Positions 60,140 to 64,000 of a DNA stretch of 64,000 nt are shown here, one piece after another (the first letter of the stretch is position 1; every line of letters starts with the position of its first letter). Made by a program: the position numbers and the translations under genes. Under the pieces are notes generated by a model, which ran no database searches, was not told where the DNA came from, and was given only the letters and a program-made list of their open reading frames with translations. The stretch spans positions 1,153,050-1,217,049 of the forward strand of contig NZ_LMNF01000001.1 in assembly GCF_001422485.1 (NCBI RefSeq), read 5' to 3'. Source of the DNA: Agreia sp. Leaf283 (GTDB lineage Bacteria; Actinomycetota; Actinomycetes; Actinomycetales; Microbacteriaceae).

Positions 60140-61435
60140 ATGAGCACCTATCTGATCTGCAGTACTCCGGTGCATGGCCACGCGTCGCCGCTGGCGGTGA
60201 TCGGGGCGTACCTCGTGTCGCATGGGCACCGGGTGATCATGCTCACGGGAACGAGGTTCGCCGAGAAGATCGAGCGCGCGGGCATGGAGTTCGTGGCGCT
60301 CGAAGGCCGCGCCGACTTCGACGACCGCGATGTCGAGAGCTACCTGCCCGATCGCGGCCGCTACAAGGGCCTCGCCCAGGCGCAGTACGACATCCAGAAC
60401 ATCTTCGTCAAGACGATTCCGGCTCAGCACCGCTCGGTGCGGGCCGTGCTCGAGCGCGAGCACATCGACGCCATCCTGGTCGACGGCGCGTTCGCGGGCG
60501 TCTCGCCGCTGCTGGCCGACACGGATGCCGACGGGCAGCGCCCGCCGATCCTCGCCGTGGGTGTGACGCCCCTCACCCAGCTCAGCCGCGACACGGCGCC
60601 GGCCGGTCTCGGCATGGCGCCGTCGGCGACGCCGCTGGGCCGCATCCGAAATCGCGCGCTGAACACGCTCGCACGCCGGGTGCTCTTCCGCGATACCCAG
60701 CGCGCGGCCCAGGCGGCGTTCGCCGAGATCGGGGCGCCGAAGCCGACACTCTTCGTGATGGACATCTCGGGAGCCTTCGACCGTTTCCTGCAGCTCGGCC
60801 CGGCGACTCTCGAGTACCCGCGTGGCGACCTCACGCCGAACGTGCGCTTCGTCGGGGCGCTGCCCACTGACGGCGGCGCCGCGCTGCCCGACTGGTGGGG
60901 CGACCTCGACGGATCGCGCCGCGTCGTGCACGTCACCCAGGGAACGATCGACAATCACGACCTCGACCGCCTCATCAGGCCCACCATCGCGGCCCTTGCC
61001 GACGACGACGTGCTGGTCGTGGTCTCGATGGGCGGTCGCCCCGCGCAGGGGCTCGGCGAGGTTCCGGCCAACGTTCGCGTCGCCGACTACCTTCCCTACG
61101 ACAGACTGCTGCCGCTCACCGACGTCGTCGTGACCAACGGCGGCTTCGGCGGGGTGCAGGCCGCGCTCGCCGCGGGCGTTCCCCTGGTCGTCGCGGGCGA
61201 CACCGAGGACAAGCCCGAGGTCGCGGCCCGCATCGGCTGGTCGGGGGCGGGCGTCAACCTGCGCACCGGCACGCCGGCCGCGGATGCCGTGGGCTCGGCC
61301 GTGCGCGCCGTGCTGGCCGATGCGGGCTACCGCGCCAGGGCACGACGCTTCGCCGAGGAGCTGGCCGGGCTCGACACGCTCGCGATCATCGACGAGGAGC
61401 TCGCGGCGGCGGTCGCCGGCTCGTCAGCGCGCTGA
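60140..61435 (+). CDS. GT1-type glycosyltransferase (MGT family)
   Basis: 431 residues, GT-B fold. The N-terminal TPVHGHASPLAVIGAYLVSH has the acceptor-site His; the C-terminal donor domain reads VHVTQGT, RVADYLPYDRLLPLTDVVVT, NGGFGGVQAALAAGVPLVVA and EDKPEVAARI. Transfers a sugar from a nucleotide-sugar to a small hydrophobic acceptor, as in macrolide or flavonoid glycosylation. No biosynthetic cluster surrounds it, so detoxification of foreign compounds is plausible. Convergent with the membrane protein at 61424 (12-nt overlap). Confidence 0.9.
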   Translation: MSTYLICSTPVHGHASPLAVIGAYLVSHGHRVIMLTGTRFAEKIERAGMEFVALEGRADFDDRDVESYLPDRGRYKGLAQAQYDIQNIFVKTIPAQHRSVRAVLEREHIDAILVDGAFAGVSPLLADTDADGQRPPILAVGVTPLTQLSRDTAPAGLGMAPSATPLGRIRNRALNTLARRVLFRDTQRAAQAAFAEIGAPKPTLFVMDISGAFDRFLQLGPATLEYPRGDLTPNVRFVGALPTDGGAALPDWWGDLDGSRRVVHVTQGTIDNHDLDRLIRPTIAALADDDVLVVVSMGGRPAQGLGEVPANVRVADYLPYDRLLPLTDVVVTNGGFGGVQAALAAGVPLVVAGDTEDKPEVAARIGWSGAGVNLRTGTPAADAVGSAVRAVLADAGYRARARRFAEELAGLDTLAIIDEELAAAVAGSSAR

Positions 61436-62377
61436 GCCCGCCGCATCCGGAGCCGCCGCAACCGTACCTGCCGTCGCCCCCGTACCTGCCGTCGCCCCCG
61501 TACCTGCCGTCGCCCCCGTACCTGCCGTCGCTCCTGTCGCGGCCGAACCCGTCGACTCCGGGCTGAACTCCACCCCGTTGTTCAGCACGAACACGAGCAC
61601 GAGGCCTGCGGCGACGAGGCAGAGCAGCGCGGCGGTCGGCCGCCTGAACCGCAGGAACTCGTTGACGATGCGCACGGTGCCCTTGAACGGGTAGAACAGC
61701 GGCGCGAAGATGCCGGTTGCCGCGACGCCGATGAGCGTGTCGCTCACCATCTCGATGGGGTGGCTCCGCGTCGTGAAGGTGAAGGTGAGCGCGTAGACGA
61801 AGACCAGCACCGCGGTTCCCGCCGCCCAGGATCCGATTCCGAGGGAGCGCATCGAACTGACCGAGCCGTCGGCGTATGCAGTGACCCGCGTGGCGAAGAG
61901 GCGGGCGAGCAGCACGGTGCCCGCGGCGCCGACCACGAAGCCGATCCAGTAGAGCGAGGGTGGGGCGTCGAACCAGAACAGCAGGGTCGCCGCGTCGCCC
62001 GCGCCCGTGATGGGCGCCAGCAGCAGCGAACTGAACACGAGTTGAACGCTGATGAAGCCGAGCCAGGTCACGAAGAGGCGGGTGATCCCCGCTCCCCAGA
62101 TGCGGGCGGCGAAGATGAGCGCGAGTCCGGTGACCAGGCTCGTGACCGCGGCGGCCGTCGACGTGAGGATGAGCGTCTGCGTCTGGGTGATGTCGAATTC
62201 GATGTAGCTCGGGTAGAGCGTCGCCCGCGACTGCAGTGCGATCGCCGTCAGGAACCGGGCGAGCTCGTGCAGGGTGATGGCGACGATGCCCGCGAGAACG
62301 AACGCGACCGCACCGTTGAACCAGAGCGTCGTGGAGGGCGCCTGAGCATCGTCGGCCGCCGCTCGCGGGGTGCTCAC
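61424..62377 (-). CDS. Membrane protein with degenerate M50-like HExxR motif
   Basis: 317 residues, six or more membrane segments. TM1 contains ITLHELARFLTAIALQ, which looks like the HExxH zinc motif of M50 site-2 proteases (HELGH...) with Arg in place of the second His, so it is probably not a peptidase or is an inactive relative. Further segments: FVTWLGFISVQLVFSSLLLA, YWIGFVVGAAGTVLLARLF. The C-terminus carries the Gly-Ala-Thr repeat. GTG 62377 overlaps the LON-domain gene stop (GTGA), so the two are co-translated. Function unknown. Confidence 0.7.
   Translation of the reverse strand: MSTPRAAADDAQAPSTTLWFNGAVAFVLAGIVAITLHELARFLTAIALQSRATLYPSYIEFDITQTQTLILTSTAAAVTSLVTGLALIFAARIWGAGITRLFVTWLGFISVQLVFSSLLLAPITGAGDAATLLFWFDAPPSLYWIGFVVGAAGTVLLARLFATRVTAYADGSVSSMRSLGIGSWAAGTAVLVFVYALTFTFTTRSHPIEMVSDTLIGVAATGIFAPLFYPFKGTVRIVNEFLRFRRPTAALLCLVAAGLVLVFVLNNGVEFSPESTGSAATGATAGTGATAGTGATAGTGATAGTVAAAPDAAGSAR
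61464..61540. repeat. 18-bp tandem repeat in coding sequence
   Basis: Four units of an 18-bp sequence containing GTACCTGCCGTCGCCCCC follow each other from about 61466, the last one degenerate. On the minus strand they encode repeated Gly-Ala-Thr-Ala-Gly-Thr near the C-terminus of the membrane protein. Number of units may vary between strains. Confidence 0.85.
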
Positions 62378-63045
62378 CGATCGCCCTCGAGGTCGTCTCC
62401 GGGGAACGTGTCCGTGCTGTTCGGACCGGGGCCGGCCGACCAGGCCGATGCGAACGACTCGGCCGCATCCGTCGCCCGTTCGAGAACGGTGGTGAGCAGT
62501 TCCTCCATCGAGATCGCGCCGAGGAACGCGAGCTGGTCGAGCTCGCCGACGGGCGCGATGCCCGCGAGCTGCCAGCAGGCCTCGAGCGGGTCGGCCGAGA
62601 GCTCGACGACGGATGCCCACCGCTGCTCGGTGAATTCGCTCGCCACCGCGAGGGCACGGCGTACGGCCTGTTCGGTGTCGTCGCGCAGCGCGCTCAGTGA
62701 TTCATCCCACTCGAGCGGCTCGAGGAAGCGGATCTGCGCCTGTGGGTACGGGTCGTCGTCGAGCCAGCCGACCACCTCGAAGCGTGAGCCGCCCTCCGCG
62801 TTCACGGCCACGAAGCCCTCGCCGCCGGCCATCTCGGTGATGAGCGCGAGCGTTCCCAGCTGAAAGCGGTGCTCTCCGCCGCCCACCTCCTGCCCCCGCT
62901 CGATCAGCACGACACCGAACTGGGGCTGCTCGACCTCGAGCATCTTCGCGAGCATCACGAGGTAGCGCTCCTCGAAGAGACGCAGCGACACCGGCATGTA
63001 GGGAAAGAGAACGGTGCCGAGGGGGAACATGGGAATCTCGGGCAT
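62374..63045 (-). CDS. LON substrate-binding-domain protein
   Basis: 223 residues. PMFPLGTVLFPYMPVSLRLF and FEERYLVMLAKML are the start of the Lon N-terminal (PUA-like) domain; there is no AAA+ or protease part. Stand-alone LON proteins of this size are common in actinobacteria; the role is unclear, perhaps peptide or protein binding. The Ser/Gly/Pro-rich tail runs into the overlap with the membrane-protein gene. Confidence 0.88.
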   Translation of the reverse strand: MPEIPMFPLGTVLFPYMPVSLRLFEERYLVMLAKMLEVEQPQFGVVLIERGQEVGGGEHRFQLGTLALITEMAGGEGFVAVNAEGGSRFEVVGWLDDDPYPQAQIRFLEPLEWDESLSALRDDTEQAVRRALAVASEFTEQRWASVVELSADPLEACWQLAGIAPVGELDQLAFLGAISMEELLTTVLERATDAAESFASAWSAGPGPNSTDTFPGDDLEGDR

Positions 63046-63110
63046 GGCTCAAGACAAGCACGGCGCGCCTGGGTTGCCAATGGGGGTGCGCCGGTTCGAC
63101 GGCGACCGGT

Positions 63111-63836
63111 TCAGCCTCGGCGCGATGCGGTGGTTCGTGCTCCGGAGGAATATGGCGCGAGCACCTCGTCGAGCGACCGCTCGACCGTGTCGTCGGGAAT
63201 GAGCGCCCGGCCCTCGACCGATTGGATGTGACGGTCGACGATGCCCTCGGCCCGCGCGGCGTCGCCCGCCGCCATCGCCTCGAGCAGCTCCTCGTGCTCG
63301 CGCAGGCTGTCGGCCTGGGGATGCGCGGCCCCGTACACGGCGAGGATGAGGGTGCTGCGGCCCACGATCTCGTTGATGTGGCGCAGCAGCAGCCGGTTTC
63401 CTGTGAGCTCGGCGAGCAGGATGTGGAACTCGGCGCCCAGCCTGACCGACAGCTTGTGGTCGGCGTCGGCGGATGCGCGGGCCTCGGCCTCGATGTGGGC
63501 CCGGATGGGCTCGGCGTACGACGGCGACCAGCCGTCGGCCAGTAGCGCGACGGTCGCCCGTTCGAGGGCGCGGCGCACGGTGAACACCTCGCGGGCCTCG
63601 TCTCGGCCGGGATGCGCCACGCGCGCCGACTTGGTCTTGCCCACCTCGACGAGCCCCTCGGCCGCGAGCCGCGCGAGGGCTGCTCGCACGATGGTTCTAC
63701 TCGCGCCGAAGCTCTTGCCGAGGGCGTCTTCGGGCAGCTTCGTCTCGGGCGCGAGTGCGCTCTCCATGATCGCTTCGCGGAGGGCGAGGTAGATGCCGTC
63801 GCCGCGGGAGACCGGTGCGGCGGGGGAGTCGCTCAT
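63111..63836 (-). CDS. GntR-family (FadR-type, FCD domain) regulator
   Basis: 241 residues from ATG 63836. N-terminal winged HTH (ALREAIMESALAPETKLPED, LGKSFGASRTIVRAALARLA) and a C-terminal FCD domain with metal/ligand His (EFHILLAELTGNRLL, REHEELLEAMAAGD). FCD regulators respond to organic acids. A TACGAT -10 box (minus strand, 63843-63848) lies 6 nt upstream, so it is leaderless. Divergent from the gene at 63952, its likely target. Confidence 0.92.
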   Translation of the reverse strand: MSDSPAAPVSRGDGIYLALREAIMESALAPETKLPEDALGKSFGASRTIVRAALARLAAEGLVEVGKTKSARVAHPGRDEAREVFTVRRALERATVALLADGWSPSYAEPIRAHIEAEARASADADHKLSVRLGAEFHILLAELTGNRLLLRHINEIVGRSTLILAVYGAAHPQADSLREHEELLEAMAAGDAARAEGIVDRHIQSVEGRALIPDDTVERSLDEVLAPYSSGARTTASRRG

Positions 63837-63864
63837 GGGTCCATCGTAGCCGCCTGATCGGAGT

Positions 63865-63900
63865 TTACGTACTCGTAACATCATTGTTCGGTATACCGAA
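63865..63900. promoter_or_regulatory. Two palindromes, candidate GntR operators
   Basis: TTCGGTATACCGAA (63887-63900) is a perfect 14-bp palindrome with the GTATAC centre often seen in FadR-branch operators. TTACG-TACT-CGTAA (63865-63878) is a second inverted repeat. Both lie in the 115-bp region between the GntR gene and the divergent gene. Confidence 0.6.
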
Positions 63901-63951
63901 ACATAGCGATGTGCATACTTAACCATTCGAACCGCCCGAGCAGGAGACGAC

Positions 63952-64000
63952 ATGACCACCACGACGACCGCGACCGCGATGCGTCTCACCCGCCAGCAGC
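63952..64000 (+). CDS. Start of an unidentified gene, truncated by the window end
   Basis: ATG 63952 has CAGGAGAC 7 nt upstream, and the 16 visible codons give a Thr-rich start (MTTTTTATAMRLTRQQ). The position, divergent from a FadR-type regulator with operator-like palindromes between, suggests a catabolic enzyme or transporter gene. The family cannot be told. Confidence 0.6.
   Translation, partial: MTTTTTATAMRLTRQQ

Overview
The window is a contiguous piece of a high-GC actinobacterial chromosome, most probably from Microbacteriaceae or a close relative. This is inferred from the strong G/C bias at third codon positions, many GTG and TTG starts, frequent ATGA/GTGA gene overlaps, leaderless TANNNT-N6-ATG starts, a DinB-fold mycothiol-transferase-like protein, an F420-type nitroreductase-like protein, and dispersed copies of a short repeat with core TTCGACAGGCTCAGGGAA at gene ends. 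I see no rRNA or tRNA genes, phage genes, transposases or CRISPR array. Both window edges cut a gene.

Layout. (1) 1-7968: the C-terminal part of an LPXTG-anchored surface protein, a LacI regulator, and a divergent sugar ABC operon (binding protein, two permeases) ending in a GH127 beta-L-arabinofuranosidase. (2) 8187-22619: a long LacI-led catabolic operon with two permeases, a binding protein, two ADP-ribosylglycohydrolase (DraG-type) paralogues, a ribokinase-like kinase, a fusion of a TIM-barrel glycosidase-like domain to a formylglycine-generating-enzyme-like domain, a CaiB-type CoA transferase, a CitE/HpcH lyase and a secreted esterase with beta-propeller repeats. I know of no characterised pathway with this gene set, and it is the best candidate for an undescribed system. 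(3) 22675-29612: PucR regulator, MmsA, TetR regulator, and a class III cyclase-ATPase signalling protein convergent with a Crp-family regulator. (4) 29834-38152: an unknown membrane protein, a Moco oxidoreductase/flavin reductase/DUF6510 operon, an MFS transporter, a small HicA-like protein, and a two-component system followed by an ABC-2 type export pair.

(5) 38089-44626: a third sugar ABC operon (binding protein, two permeases, class II aldolase, ADP-dependent sugar kinase family protein) divergent from a DeoR regulator. (6) 44688-52952: nitroreductase-like protein, class A beta-lactamase lipoprotein, histidine phosphatase, glutathione-independent formaldehyde dehydrogenase, luciferase-like monooxygenase, and an FdhF-type molybdopterin oxidoreductase with FdhD. 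(7) 53036-55298: molybdenum cofactor genes mobA, a DUF6457 gene and moeA. (8) 55314-64000: NCS2 uracil permease, a DUF559 nuclease-like gene bracketed by two copies of a palindromic repeat of about 60 bp, a UbiB/ABC1 kinase, a DinB protein, a glycosyltransferase, a membrane protein with a degenerate HExxH motif, a LON-domain protein, and a GntR regulator divergent from a gene cut by the window end.

Together the genes describe a plant- or soil-associated heterotroph. It has three regulator-sugar-ABC modules, each with its own catabolic enzymes, and a C1/molybdenum module. Two non-coding themes recur: the binding-protein genes are followed by strong GC-rich hairpins, and copies of the short repeat sit at gene 3' ends, where they sometimes supply the stop codon or C-terminal tail.
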